This document shows positions 54,512 through 62,889 of a stretch of DNA of 64,000 nucleotides, piece by piece. The number at the start of each line of letters is the position of its first letter. Position 1 is the stretch's first letter. The position numbers and the translations under genes are program-made. This DNA comes from Pseudomonas grandcourensis. GTDB lineage: Bacteria; Pseudomonadota; Gammaproteobacteria; Pseudomonadales; Pseudomonadaceae. The notes under the pieces are model-generated. The model did no database searches and was not told where the DNA came from. It worked only from the letters and a program-made list of their open reading frames with translations. Location: contig NZ_CP150919.1 in the NCBI RefSeq assembly GCF_039909015.1, positions 3,262,501 to 3,326,500 on the forward strand, given 5' to 3'.

Positions 54512-54715
54512 TTAGTTCTCTGCTTGAAGCTGTTCCAGGATGAACCTTAGCCTTCGCAGCAGTTCGTCGCGCCGCTCAATGACGTCGGCGACATCTGCTT
54601 CAGCTTTGCCGATTCGGGCGACAAGGTTGTCGGCTTGACGGCCGCTTTGGAGCCGGATGGCGTCATTAATATTGAGGCCACGGCTTTTGATAGATATAGA
54701 AAGCCTGGATCGCAC
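54512..54715 (-). CDS. Small coiled-coil ORF
   Basis: A 67-residue frame (GTG 54715). Residues from NDAIRLQSGRQADNLVARIG through KAEADVADVIERRDELLRR would make a charged coiled coil. There is no clear ribosome site. It may be the C-terminal remnant of a larger gene. The part encoding DVADVIERR is almost repeated at about 52850. Confidence 0.35.
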   Translation of the reverse strand: MRSRLSISIKSRGLNINDAIRLQSGRQADNLVARIGKAEADVADVIERRDELLRRLRFILEQLQAEN

Positions 54716-54940
54716 GCAGATGTGCCGCAGCCGTGTTGTGAGCGCAGCACCTTAGTGACGTCCAATCTCTCAATGGGCCATGTCCTTCGTGTTCATGGCG
54801 AGTCCTTGAATGAGGTGGCTGCAGATGAAGCTGATTCAGTGCCGTTTCTCTTCAGGTCAGCGTGTACCGCTGCTCGTGCAGATGCGGCAATCGATAATTA
54901 ATGCGATCGACTGTAACCGACTGATATTTTTGGCTTTTTT
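54716..54940. other. Intergenic stretch left of the repeat cluster
   Basis: No convincing gene. The sequence ends in a T-rich run (54928-54941) directly before the first repeat, TGTTTCGGAG. Confidence 0.4.
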
Positions 54941-55061
54941 TGTTTCGGAGAGTAAAAATGCGACTTTGTATGTTGAAAGTCGCATTTTTACTTCAGAAAC
55001 ATTAGGGGGAAGTGCATTTTTATTTGACGTGGATTGTATGAAAGTCGCATTTTGTTTTACA
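54941..55061. repeat. Cluster of AAGTCGCATTTT repeats, candidate transposon end
   Basis: TGTTTCGGAGAGTAAAAATG(CGACTTT) at 54941-54967 and its near-exact reverse complement at 54976-55001, ending AGAAACA, form an inverted repeat around GTATGTTG. The arms differ by one substitution and one indel. Further reverse-orientation copies start at 55010 (AAGTGCATTTTTATTTG) and 55041 (AAAGTCGCATTTTG). A diverged forward copy, AAAATGCAACTTTT, is at 55562-55575. Repeated transposase-binding sites starting with TGT are normal at Tn7-like ends, but the mixed orientation is not. Confidence 0.55.
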
Positions 55062-55781
55062 GAACCGCAGTTCGCATTGCTGAAACTAGCTATCGAGTCA
55101 TTAACGTCTGTCGCTTTCATGGAAGTGTCAGCGTTTGTTAATCAATCGAGCTTCTATGACGATGCCCGGTACGTTCGGATAGGCGGTACGGACGAAACCG
55201 GATAGCTGAGGGCGAGTTGAGCGTGGAATTTTAGCGAGCAAACCGTACATTTAGTACTGCATGCACCTTCAGCGCTTAGCAACAACGCATATAAGCCCCA
55301 AAAATCAGGCAAAAAAACAATCATTTATTCGATTGCTTGAGGGCTTTTAAATCGAAATTTTCGATGTTTTTATGCGTAGGGCATGTGACTCTCAATAATT
55401 CCTCCCGCGATTATGCCAATATTTTCAAAAATATCAATCTAACCGATGCGTATCTCGCCGGACTCTCTACTAGGGCGGGGGATGTTTTGGCGTTCAATCA
55501 AGATATTTAACGATATATTGACCGGCCTTCACAATATATGGAAATTTAATGGAAAAAGTCGAAAATGCAACTTTTAGTGTGTTTGCCTGCTTTGACAGTT
55601 TTCAGTTTTGAGGTTTAACTGCGCCACCCAAACGATATTTGGGGACAAGGATTGACGGAATCGACTTAAGGCAACAAACGCTCTTTAAAAACTTGCGACG
55701 ACAGACACCTATGCATGAATAAAAATTTTGATAGGAAGACATGCCGGGCCTAGATAACTAAAGTCAGAATAGGACGGTAGT
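55062..55781. other. Long AT-rich leader before the transposase gene
   Basis: About 720 bases without a convincing gene. It holds a palindrome ATCGAAATTTTCGAT near 55351, the dyad ATATTTTCAAAAATAT near 55420 and the diverged repeat at 55562-55575. It probably contains the promoter and more transposase contacts. Confidence 0.45.
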
Positions 55782-57590
55782 ATGACTGAGGCGACTGGTT
55801 TGGAAACTGATGCGCACACCACGACGATTTCAGTTCAAGCGCTCACGGAAGCGAGCGACCTTACAGAAGTCCAGCGGCACGCATTGGGAAGTGATCGTTT
55901 TGAAGTCGTTAAGAGATACTGGGACGGCGACCTGACCCCTGAAGAGGGAAGTGAAGCTCTAGGAATAAGCCGTTCCCAGTTTTTTCGCATTTGTGCTAAA
56001 GCCCGGGGAGCCCTGAACTACCTACAGGTGGTTCCAGGGAAGAGGGGACGAAAGGCTGACAAAATTGTGTTGCCTTATGAAGTAGAGAGAATGATCGAGG
56101 AGATGTATATCGAGCATTATCCCCAAGGCAAGACTTTTTCGGCAGTATGGGAAGCATGTCAAGTTGAAGGCGATCGTCGGAGGATTACACGACCGAGTTA
56201 TTACTCTGTCTGTCGGTGGATTAAACAACGGCCTGAGAGAGAGCGGTATGAAATGGTCAACGGCGAAGAAGCTGCTGCCCAAAGATACGATTACCGACCA
56301 GGGTACAAAGAAACAAATCGTCCGCTGGAGTGGGTTCAAATTGACCATACGCCTGCAGATCTGCTGGTAGTCGACTCACTTGATAGAACCACCATTATTG
56401 GTCGGCCTTATTTAAGTTTTGCGATCTGTATCCATACAAGGGTGGTATTGGGATTTTATATCTCGTTTCTTCACCCTAGTGCAGTAACGGTAGCGAAGCT
56501 ACTTGAGACTTGTGTCCTACCGAAGAATCGACTACTCGAAGCATGGAAATTACGTTCCGACTTATGGCCGATGCATGGCCTTCCAGAAGTTATCCACACG
56601 GACAACGCCAAAGAGTTTGTGTCTCAGGTATTTCAGTTGAACGCTAAAGACTTTGATATTGACGTTCAACAGCGCCCGATCGGCCAGAAGCACTTCGGTG
56701 GACATATTGAAAGCCTTATTGGCAAGCAGTCAATGAAATTACTTCATGCTCTGCCAGGAACTACAGGTGCAAATACAGTTGCGCGTAAAAAGCTAAAGAG
56801 TGAAAAGAGTGCTTGTGTAACAATTGAGCGTCTCAGGCGTTTAGTTGTCTTAGGGATTCATTCTTATCATGAAACAAAACATTCTGAGCTAAATGATCGC
56901 CCCGCAAGGATCTGGGAGAAATTCCAAGCTACGAAAAATGCACCCAGGATGTTATTGGAGTCAAAGCATGATAGTTTTCGTTATTGTTTCTATCCTGAAG
57001 TTCCAAGAAAGAAAATCACTACTGGAGGTATAGAGCTATTCAGAAGGTTTTATGATCATGCGGGCTTCGAAAGCTCTGTGCTGGAAGAAGTATTAGTTAA
57101 ATATGACCCCTACGATATCAGTTACATAATGGTGTTTTTACACGGTAAGTGGATCAAAGCAACATGCAAACGAAACATTTTCGAACGCAGCAATGACTAT
57201 GAATTATACCGTTGGGAGCGCCAACAAAAAGGTGAACGAAATGGGACAATGAGCGCCGCTGGTGCTGAGTCGAAAGGGCAGATATTTGATGAGGTAAAAG
57301 AAGAAAAAAGCCTAACTGCTCAAGCTAAAAGAAAGAGAAAACGCGTAAAAGGGGAAGAGGACTACCGAAAAGAGAATGAGCTGCTCGATAAAGCTGGCAA
57401 TAAGCCGGAAAGCCATGCTCCTGGAAATAAAAAAACCTCTTCTGAGTTGAAACCAAAAGCTAAGAAAGAAATAGCGAAATATAAAAGCGACGTGAAAAGT
57501 AACGTCATAGATCTTAAAGCGATAATGAGTAAAAAACTTACGAACGAAACAGATGATGAAATTGTTATATACAATATGGACAGATTCTGA
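55782..57590 (+). CDS. TniA/TnsB-like DDE transposase
   Basis: A 602-residue protein; AGGA precedes ATG 55782. An N-terminal HTH region (about residues 30-75: EGSEALGISRSQFFRICAK) is followed by the integrase core. The catalytic triad is complete: Asp188 in WVQIDHTPADLL, Asp274 in VIHTDNAKEF and Glu310 in HFGGHIESLIGK, with 35 residues between the last two, the classical D35E spacing. A beta-barrel region follows, and the last 110 residues are a charged, Lys/Glu-rich tail, in the place where TnsB contacts its ATPase. It catalyses strand transfer at the element ends. Confidence 0.93.
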   Translation: MTEATGLETDAHTTTISVQALTEASDLTEVQRHALGSDRFEVVKRYWDGDLTPEEGSEALGISRSQFFRICAKARGALNYLQVVPGKRGRKADKIVLPYEVERMIEEMYIEHYPQGKTFSAVWEACQVEGDRRRITRPSYYSVCRWIKQRPERERYEMVNGEEAAAQRYDYRPGYKETNRPLEWVQIDHTPADLLVVDSLDRTTIIGRPYLSFAICIHTRVVLGFYISFLHPSAVTVAKLLETCVLPKNRLLEAWKLRSDLWPMHGLPEVIHTDNAKEFVSQVFQLNAKDFDIDVQQRPIGQKHFGGHIESLIGKQSMKLLHALPGTTGANTVARKKLKSEKSACVTIERLRRLVVLGIHSYHETKHSELNDRPARIWEKFQATKNAPRMLLESKHDSFRYCFYPEVPRKKITTGGIELFRRFYDHAGFESSVLEEVLVKYDPYDISYIMVFLHGKWIKATCKRNIFERSNDYELYRWERQQKGERNGTMSAAGAESKGQIFDEVKEEKSLTAQAKRKRKRVKGEEDYRKENELLDKAGNKPESHAPGNKKTSSELKPKAKKEIAKYKSDVKSNVIDLKAIMSKKLTNETDDEIVIYNMDRF

Positions 57591-57827
57591 AACTGTTGTT
57601 GATTGGTGATTGAAGTAGACTCCATTAAGCACGAGCATTCTTGTGCGTCATTGTTTTTCATTCTCGAAATGTATTTTGGCCTGTCTGTCGTTGCAGTTGT
57701 TTTTTTGGTGCTCATTTATAAAGTCACCCGACATTAAGAAAAGCGATACTCATGTTGCTAATTTGGATTCCGGTATGGAATTCAAAGAGGGCACGGCGAT
57801 TGATATTGACCAACAAAAGGTGAAATT

Positions 57828-58730
57828 TTGGAAGTTACAAATTATACACATGTGCACCATAGTCGACACCATCTTTTTGAACTTGATGATGAGGAGCGAA
57901 TGTTCGCCTGTGCAATCGATTTCTGGGTTCCCCACCCTGATGGTGAGAAGATTATTTCCAGGGTAAAAATTGCAATGCGAATGAATAAAAAGACTGTAGC
58001 GCCTTGTATGTTGGTCACCGCGCCCGGAGGGGGTGGTAAAACTGCATTGATAGATGAACTGAAACACCGCAATCTCCAATTCGATGATAAGCTCCTATTT
58101 GTTACTATGCACCAAAGTCCGAACGGATACGCGTTGCGAGATTTAATCCTCCTAGAAATGGGATTGGGTGTAGGTCGTCGAGCGCGTCAAGGGGACAATA
58201 TCACCCCTCTCATGCAACATATGATTAAAACTCAGAATATTCGCGGAATTGTTATTGACGAAGTGCATGATGCATTGACGTTGACTGAAGTTCAGCAACG
58301 AATCAACTTATCTTTGTTGAAAAATCTTTCTGGTTCGACCTACGGTCTTTCAGTTTTTGCATTCGGGGTACCGGCAGCGGCAGCTGTTCTCAGGCGCGAC
58401 CCGCAACTGGCTCGACGGTACGCAGTGCACTCAATGACCGAATGGAAAAACGGCAAGGATTTCCGAAGCTTTGTGGGGACATATATCACGATGCTCCCCT
58501 TAAAAAAGCCAACGAATTTTAAAGACCAAAACCTGTTTCTCAAAATCATGCATGCAGGGCAGGGCATAACTGACAACATTGTAAAGATTCTTCAAGCATC
58601 TGCGATGATGGCGATCATGGACGGTAGCGAGTGCATTACACATCGACACATTGATGATATCGAAAAAATCATGAGTGAATTTAACTTTGCTTTGCGCGAC
58701 GCAGAACCTGAAGGCATTGAAAGTGAATGA
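57828..58730 (+). CDS. TniB/TnsC-like AAA+ ATPase
   Basis: A 300-residue protein starting at TTG 57828 with AAAAGGTGA 5 bases ahead; a stop at 57807 rules out a longer form. Walker A is APGGGGKT (Lys71, Thr72), Walker B is IVIDEVHDAL (Asp144, Glu145), and an arginine-rich sensor region RRDPQLARRYAVHSM follows. TniB/TnsC proteins polymerise on target DNA and recruit the transposase. The stop overlaps the next start by four bases (ATGA). This one looks fully active. Confidence 0.9.
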   Translation: MEVTNYTHVHHSRHHLFELDDEERMFACAIDFWVPHPDGEKIISRVKIAMRMNKKTVAPCMLVTAPGGGGKTALIDELKHRNLQFDDKLLFVTMHQSPNGYALRDLILLEMGLGVGRRARQGDNITPLMQHMIKTQNIRGIVIDEVHDALTLTEVQQRINLSLLKNLSGSTYGLSVFAFGVPAAAAVLRRDPQLARRYAVHSMTEWKNGKDFRSFVGTYITMLPLKKPTNFKDQNLFLKIMHAGQGITDNIVKILQASAMMAIMDGSECITHRHIDDIEKIMSEFNFALRDAEPEGIESE

Positions 58731-59527
58731 CTAATACTAAGAAGGCTCGCATTGTGCTGGAGGGCCGACACGGCTTCCAGCACAGCTTATTAACTCAAAA
58801 AAAAGCACTTGATGAGCTTAATGTAGCAAGCCGAAGAAATAAGTGTGGAGGACTCGTTATTTTTTTTGGGGCTCCAGGATGTGGCGTCACGACAGTACTC
58901 AAACAGTTTAAATCAACATTAGAGCAAGAGCCGTTCTGGCCTCGATGTGAGCAGTTCAGTTCACGGGTAAGCCTGATAGATCATGTTCTGGATTGTGCAG
59001 GGTTGCGGAATGATTTTGATTATACATCCAGTGTCCCAAAATCTCTTATAGAGTTTTCATTTATTACTGGGCGGAGAACGATAATAATTGACGGGCTAGA
59101 AGATTATCTGTCTTCTAAATATAGCTATCCACAGCTACTTCCACACATCCATCGATTCGCGACCTGTTCAAATGGGTTTTTAGTAGTGGCTACCACTCAA
59201 GATAAAAAGCTATTTCAGAAATGCCGCGACTTAAATATTGATTTTAAGCAAGAAATTATCTTGGATGATGAGATTGGTCGGGAAGAATCTGAGCAATTTA
59301 TAAATAATTTTTGGCGAAGTTGTAATGAATTTTTAGGTGAGAACTTATATTTAAGCAACGAACTCAGAACTTTCGCTTTGGGTGGTAATAATGGCACTTT
59401 GTCTTCGCTAATCGCACGCCTAGAAATACTCTACGCCGCAAAGACGATTGGTTTTGAGTTGAATTTTCATAGTTTCGCCGATTTTGAGACTTTTGAGTTG
59501 GGTGTGTGGAATGAGCTGTATTCCTGA
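58727..59527 (+). CDS. Second AAA-like ATPase with degenerate nucleotide site
   Basis: A 266-residue protein with the same length range and order of motifs as the ATPase before it, but a changed active site. The P-loop reads GAPGCGVTT, with Val54 where the essential lysine belongs, and the Walker B reads TIIIDGLEDYL, with Gly123 where Glu would be. It may bind nucleotide weakly or not hydrolyse it. The gene is coupled to the first ATPase by ATGA overlap and to tniQ by a 17-base overlap, so it is an integral part of the module. It probably forms a mixed complex with the active ATPase. Confidence 0.8.
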   Translation: MTNTKKARIVLEGRHGFQHSLLTQKKALDELNVASRRNKCGGLVIFFGAPGCGVTTVLKQFKSTLEQEPFWPRCEQFSSRVSLIDHVLDCAGLRNDFDYTSSVPKSLIEFSFITGRRTIIIDGLEDYLSSKYSYPQLLPHIHRFATCSNGFLVVATTQDKKLFQKCRDLNIDFKQEIILDDEIGREESEQFINNFWRSCNEFLGENLYLSNELRTFALGGNNGTLSSLIARLEILYAAKTIGFELNFHSFADFETFELGVWNELYS

Positions 59528-60503
59528 GCCGGTAGTTGGCGAAAGCCTTAGCTCATGGATATTTCGTGTGCAACTTATAAAGCGCGAATACTTAGATTTA
59601 AGCTCATTCGATAAGTCGAATCCATTCACTGAGTTAGGGTCGAAGTCGGCTGAAAATGTAGACCCAGATGTCAATAGCTTAGACGCTTTGATTAATGATT
59701 TTAGCAGTACGTACGACGTGCCAAAATCATATTTGTTGGACAAATTTCAGCGTAGTACACAACCAATCATGGCGAAACACTACAGTTCCGCTTATTGCTA
59801 TGAGTGTATAGCTAGCTCAATCCGCACTATTGGAGCTCCTCATATGAAGGTGGCATGGTGCTTTGCTCTAGCTCCAGTTTGCACAGTGCACGGAAAGGTA
59901 TTAAACGATAGGCCAAGCTATAGTTCCAGTGTGGAGAGCTCACCTCGTCAGGTGTTTCTTTGGCATACTGAAAATTTATTCAGCAGCAAATTGAAATGGA
60001 GGGAGCGGGCTTCTTACGACGTGGTATCTGCATTGGCCTTGCGGGTTCAGAACTTGCATGAAAGTATTAGAGCGAGCGCTATTAACACAAAACGACAATG
60101 CATGATAGATAATTTTATACTCACGATAGTTCGTGCGTTACTGATGCCGTCCGTAAGTTGTTTTTATTCCAACAGATTTCAAAGTGAGACGCGTCTAGGA
60201 AACAATAATTCGTTTTCCGATAGCTGGTTTCGAAGCTTTTTCCATAATGTGTTTCTTGCTTCAGCCTCGGAAAGGGCTATAGCAATGTGTCTTACGGGCG
60301 TGTTACTGGGGTGGATAACCAACGAAGAGGCGGAGCTATTGCAACCTGTATACGATCGAGAACAAAATATAACGCAAAATATTTGGACGGTCTTTAAGAG
60401 TGATGCGAATATGCTGCACTGGCTCAAATTCGAACTATTACGAAATGAAACAGACTTGTTGAGCTTAGCGCAGCTTTCCAACAAGCCCGGAAGCTGGAAG
60501 TAA
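59511..60503 (+). CDS. tniQ: TniQ-family target-selection protein
   Basis: A 330-residue protein; ATG 59511 lies inside the end of the preceding gene, and an in-frame TTG at 59484 is less likely. The N-terminus has the TniQ opening PEPVVGESLSSWIFRV. The zinc-binding knuckle is C96-x2-C99 in YCYECI and C124-x2-H127 in APVCTVHG. TniQ/TnsD proteins connect target recognition with the ATPase. No second, DNA-binding TnsD-type C-terminal half is obvious, so its target is unknown. Confidence 0.85.
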   Translation: MSCIPEPVVGESLSSWIFRVQLIKREYLDLSSFDKSNPFTELGSKSAENVDPDVNSLDALINDFSSTYDVPKSYLLDKFQRSTQPIMAKHYSSAYCYECIASSIRTIGAPHMKVAWCFALAPVCTVHGKVLNDRPSYSSSVESSPRQVFLWHTENLFSSKLKWRERASYDVVSALALRVQNLHESIRASAINTKRQCMIDNFILTIVRALLMPSVSCFYSNRFQSETRLGNNNSFSDSWFRSFFHNVFLASASERAIAMCLTGVLLGWITNEEAELLQPVYDREQNITQNIWTVFKSDANMLHWLKFELLRNETDLLSLAQLSNKPGSWK

Positions 60504-60504
60504 T

Positions 60505-61038
60505 ATGTATACATATCTAGTGCCTTATTATTTTAGGCCGGGCTGCCTAATACAAAAAAGCAATGAGCGATTTCCCAGTCCAGTAACTTTATGCCTTATT
60601 TTGGACTCGAAAACTGGAAGCATACTGAGTTGGTCATGCTCCTTAGATCACCCTAGTGTAAACTTATACATGCGCGCCTTATTATTGCTAAGAGGCGAGT
60701 ACTCAGCTCTAGATTTGTCGTGCGAGGAAAAGAATGGACGCGCCTCTTTTTTTGAATCCGTAATGAGCTCAACCATGAAACGCACTCGTGGTATTGAAAT
60801 GGATAAGATGCTTCCCTCGTTGGAATGGAAGAAATCGCGTAGAGTTTTAACATTTATAAGTGATATTAAATTTCAGGATTTATTTTTGCATCATTTCTAC
60901 AATTGGCCAATTGACATGGTGAAAAGTCCTCAGTGCCTTGAGGAATTCTTATTTAAGTCTTTGGTCGCGCGGGCAGTTAGACGAACGAATGATGAGTGTG
61001 GTAGGGCGGGAAATGACTTGATTAGGCTTAATATATAA
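60505..61038 (+). CDS. Last gene of the transposition module, unknown function
   Basis: A 177-residue protein beginning MYTYLVPYYFRPGCLI, two bases after the tniQ stop with no separate ribosome site, so translation is probably coupled. The segment VTLCLILDSKTGSILSWS followed by CSLDHPSVNLYMRALLL resembles in pattern the RNase H-fold strand of the transposase of the same module (LSFAICIHTRVVLGFYIS then FLHPSAVTVAKLLE). It may be a stub of a polynucleotidyl-transferase fold without a full catalytic triad. This is a weak inference; no family was recognised. Confidence 0.65.
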   Translation: MYTYLVPYYFRPGCLIQKSNERFPSPVTLCLILDSKTGSILSWSCSLDHPSVNLYMRALLLLRGEYSALDLSCEEKNGRASFFESVMSSTMKRTRGIEMDKMLPSLEWKKSRRVLTFISDIKFQDLFLHHFYNWPIDMVKSPQCLEEFLFKSLVARAVRRTNDECGRAGNDLIRLNI

Positions 61039-61298
61039 GCGCTGTGCGTCGTCTACTGGTATTTAAGCGATGTTGCGGAAGGCGGATATTTATTTAAGTG
61101 TTCAATAAGGCGCATTGATACTCCATGCAGATGGGGAAATGCTTGCAGTGAAATAATTCTGTGCTTCTACGCTTAACTTAAATATCAATATTCAAATTCA
61201 ATTTAACTGTAAATTTGATGACTTAAGCGGCCGCTTTCAAACCGATCAAAGGAAAACGTAGACCATTTGGCTCACCGCGATTGCCCTCCCTGAAACTT

Positions 61299-61772
61299 CT
61301 ACGACTTCCTCCAATACTCCCTCACCGACGTCAACGCCAGCCCCAACTGGGTCGCTGCCTCTTGCTGCGTCGCACCTTCCGCTTTGAGTGCCAGTACCGC
61401 TCTCTCATTATCTGCGTTTAGCGGTTTACCGCGTCCTCGTTTTATGAGGTTACCGTCAGCATCGAACTGGTCGCTGAGCACCTTCATGCCCCCTTCAGCT
61501 TCGAAGGCCGCCACGTCGATTAATGCACGACCAATTACGGTGAGTGGTTGCTCACCCTGGCGATGGGCAATGCACAGAGTAAGCATTGCGATGGGATCGA
61601 GACCAAGGGATTGCGCGAGCTCGTCAAATTGCTCGACGGTGATGCTGGTCTGCGCGTTCTCAAGCGCACTGACTTTGCGTCGGTGGGTCGCATCCGAGAC
61701 GTCAGCGTACCTGGCGCGCCGAATGAGGCGGAGCGCCCGAAGCACAGCTGCAAATGCGGTTCTCAGTTCCAT
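61299..61772 (-). CDS. HTH regulator (XRE-like N-terminus, second HTH at the C-terminus)
   Basis: A 157-residue protein; GAGAAAG lies before ATG 61772. Residues about 5-65 fit an XRE-type domain (AVLRALRLIRRARYADVSD, ALENAQTSITVEQFDEL). The C-terminal end GRGKPLNADNERAVLALKA, then GATQQEAATQLGLALTSVRE resembles the HTH of resolvases and invertases. It is transcribed toward the transposition module. Similar regulators are common in Pseudomonas islands. Its target is unknown. Confidence 0.7.
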   Translation of the reverse strand: MELRTAFAAVLRALRLIRRARYADVSDATHRRKVSALENAQTSITVEQFDELAQSLGLDPIAMLTLCIAHRQGEQPLTVIGRALIDVAAFEAEGGMKVLSDQFDADGNLIKRGRGKPLNADNERAVLALKAEGATQQEAATQLGLALTSVREYWRKS

Positions 61773-62007
61773 GACTTTCTCAAAAGTCAGGATATAGCCA
61801 TAACTGAGGTTTACGAATAAACGTCAATATAGTGTATTATCCGTTTCGGCGGCGCCCCGGTGGGCCGCAAGCAGTGGTTTGAAGGCAGTAGGGCAGACCC
61901 CGCTATGAGCGTTGAGCCCGCGACACCCGTGGTGGCCCCCCCAGTTCAAGATCACCTTCGGGCCATCACTCGACGAAGCCAGCAGATGCATTTACGGAGA
62001 TTTGAGA

Positions 62008-62415
62008 TTGAGCGCAGATAAAAACGAAGGTTCTGAGGAGTTACTTGATGGCGACCCTGGCGTACCTCGCCAAGGAGTCGTGGATTCAGATGAAATTGTG
62101 ATGGGGCTAGTGCAGGCACTCTATCCGCGCAAACCGTATTGCCTGGTTGAAGCTTGGACAATTTTCAAAGTCGACGTCAGCGAAGATGAGCTCAACAAAA
62201 TCCACGCAGCAGGGCAGCTACCTCTAGTTTTGTTTGCTCACAATGTGCGCTTCGACAGCCAGCGTCGTTTTGATGTCGGGGACTGGATGCGCAGCACTTT
62301 TGCGACTTCGTTTGAGGAGGGATTCCTCTTTGAAACGAGGAACACTGTCTACGTGTTGTGCGGCCCGGGTCACGAAAAGTCAGCGAGCCTCAATTCAGTT
62401 CTTTCTTTTTTCTAG
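62008..62415 (+). CDS. DUF6957-like island protein
   Basis: About 135 residues. The core YPRKPYCLVEAWTIFKVDVSE, LVLFAHNVRFDSQRRFDVGDW and TRNTVYVLCGPGHEKSAS has the pattern I associate with DUF6957, a family of small proteins in Pseudomonas accessory regions. The start is uncertain: TTG 62008 has GGAG 8 bases upstream, and the frame stays open further left. No enzymatic motif is seen. The next gene on the same strand starts 36 bases later. Confidence 0.6.
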   Translation: MSADKNEGSEELLDGDPGVPRQGVVDSDEIVMGLVQALYPRKPYCLVEAWTIFKVDVSEDELNKIHAAGQLPLVLFAHNVRFDSQRRFDVGDWMRSTFATSFEEGFLFETRNTVYVLCGPGHEKSASLNSVLSFF

Positions 62416-62451
62416 TGAGTAATGGCTCACCAATGGAAGCGGATGGTTTAG

Positions 62452-62874
62452 ATGTTTGGCACAGATTTAATTGATAGGGCAGGGATCGTGGGTATGTTCG
62501 GCGAAGGCCATGCCCATTGGGTCAAAATTTCTCGATTGATCCGGACTCACTGGTATCACGTGGATGTGAAAATCCGCAATGAAGGCCGAATGACCTCTTT
62601 AGTTTTGATGGCGGGTGATGAAGCCGCGTTTGTAGACATCCTCAAGAAGCGTGGGCCTGATTTCGAGTTGACACAAGTGCAGGCAGTAATCCCAAAGTGG
62701 ATGAACAAAACCAACACATGGAGCATGGAAGAGTTAACCGGATTATCGCTAGGTCAGGATAAGCACGGGATCCCTGTGTGCCTTTTGGAAGTGGCTAGCG
62801 GAGAAGTGTACACAGACGTTCATGATCCTCTGTTTCGTATCGACTCCTTAGTTGAAGTAAAAAAAATCTACTGA
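62452..62874 (+). CDS. Hypothetical island protein
   Basis: A 140-residue soluble protein from ATG 62452 (MFGTDLIDRAGIVGMFGEG). It contains many conserved-looking aromatic residues (TNTWSMEELTGLSLGQDKHG) and no signal or membrane segment. No family was recognised. It is in line with the genes before and after it, so an operon is likely. Confidence 0.55.
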   Translation: MFGTDLIDRAGIVGMFGEGHAHWVKISRLIRTHWYHVDVKIRNEGRMTSLVLMAGDEAAFVDILKKRGPDFELTQVQAVIPKWMNKTNTWSMEELTGLSLGQDKHGIPVCLLEVASGEVYTDVHDPLFRIDSLVEVKKIY

Positions 62875-62889
62875 ATCGGGGCTGGAACA

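Larger units (their letters stand above)
54941..61038 (+). mobile_element. Tn7/Tn5053-like transposition module (right end not seen)
   Basis: Five consecutive same-strand genes: DDE transposase, TniB-like ATPase, second ATPase-like protein, TniQ protein and an unknown protein. The last four overlap or nearly touch. A repeat cluster lies 0.7 kb upstream of the transposase. The DNA is visibly AT-richer than the chromosome to the left. There is no TnsA-like endonuclease and no TniR-like resolvase in view. The left boundary is the outermost repeat and is tentative. The right boundary could be beyond the window, making the genes after 61.3 kb cargo. Confidence 0.65.

Noticed and set aside
54810..55205. 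Open frame of 131 codons across the repeat cluster
   Set aside because: It is interrupted in meaning by the AAGTCGCATTTT repeats, has no ribosome site and no recognisable fold; the repeats explain the sequence better.
57643..57966. Plus-strand frame between the transposase and TniB-like genes
   Set aside because: It overlaps the start of the ATPase gene out of frame and has no domain; the gap is better read as a leader.
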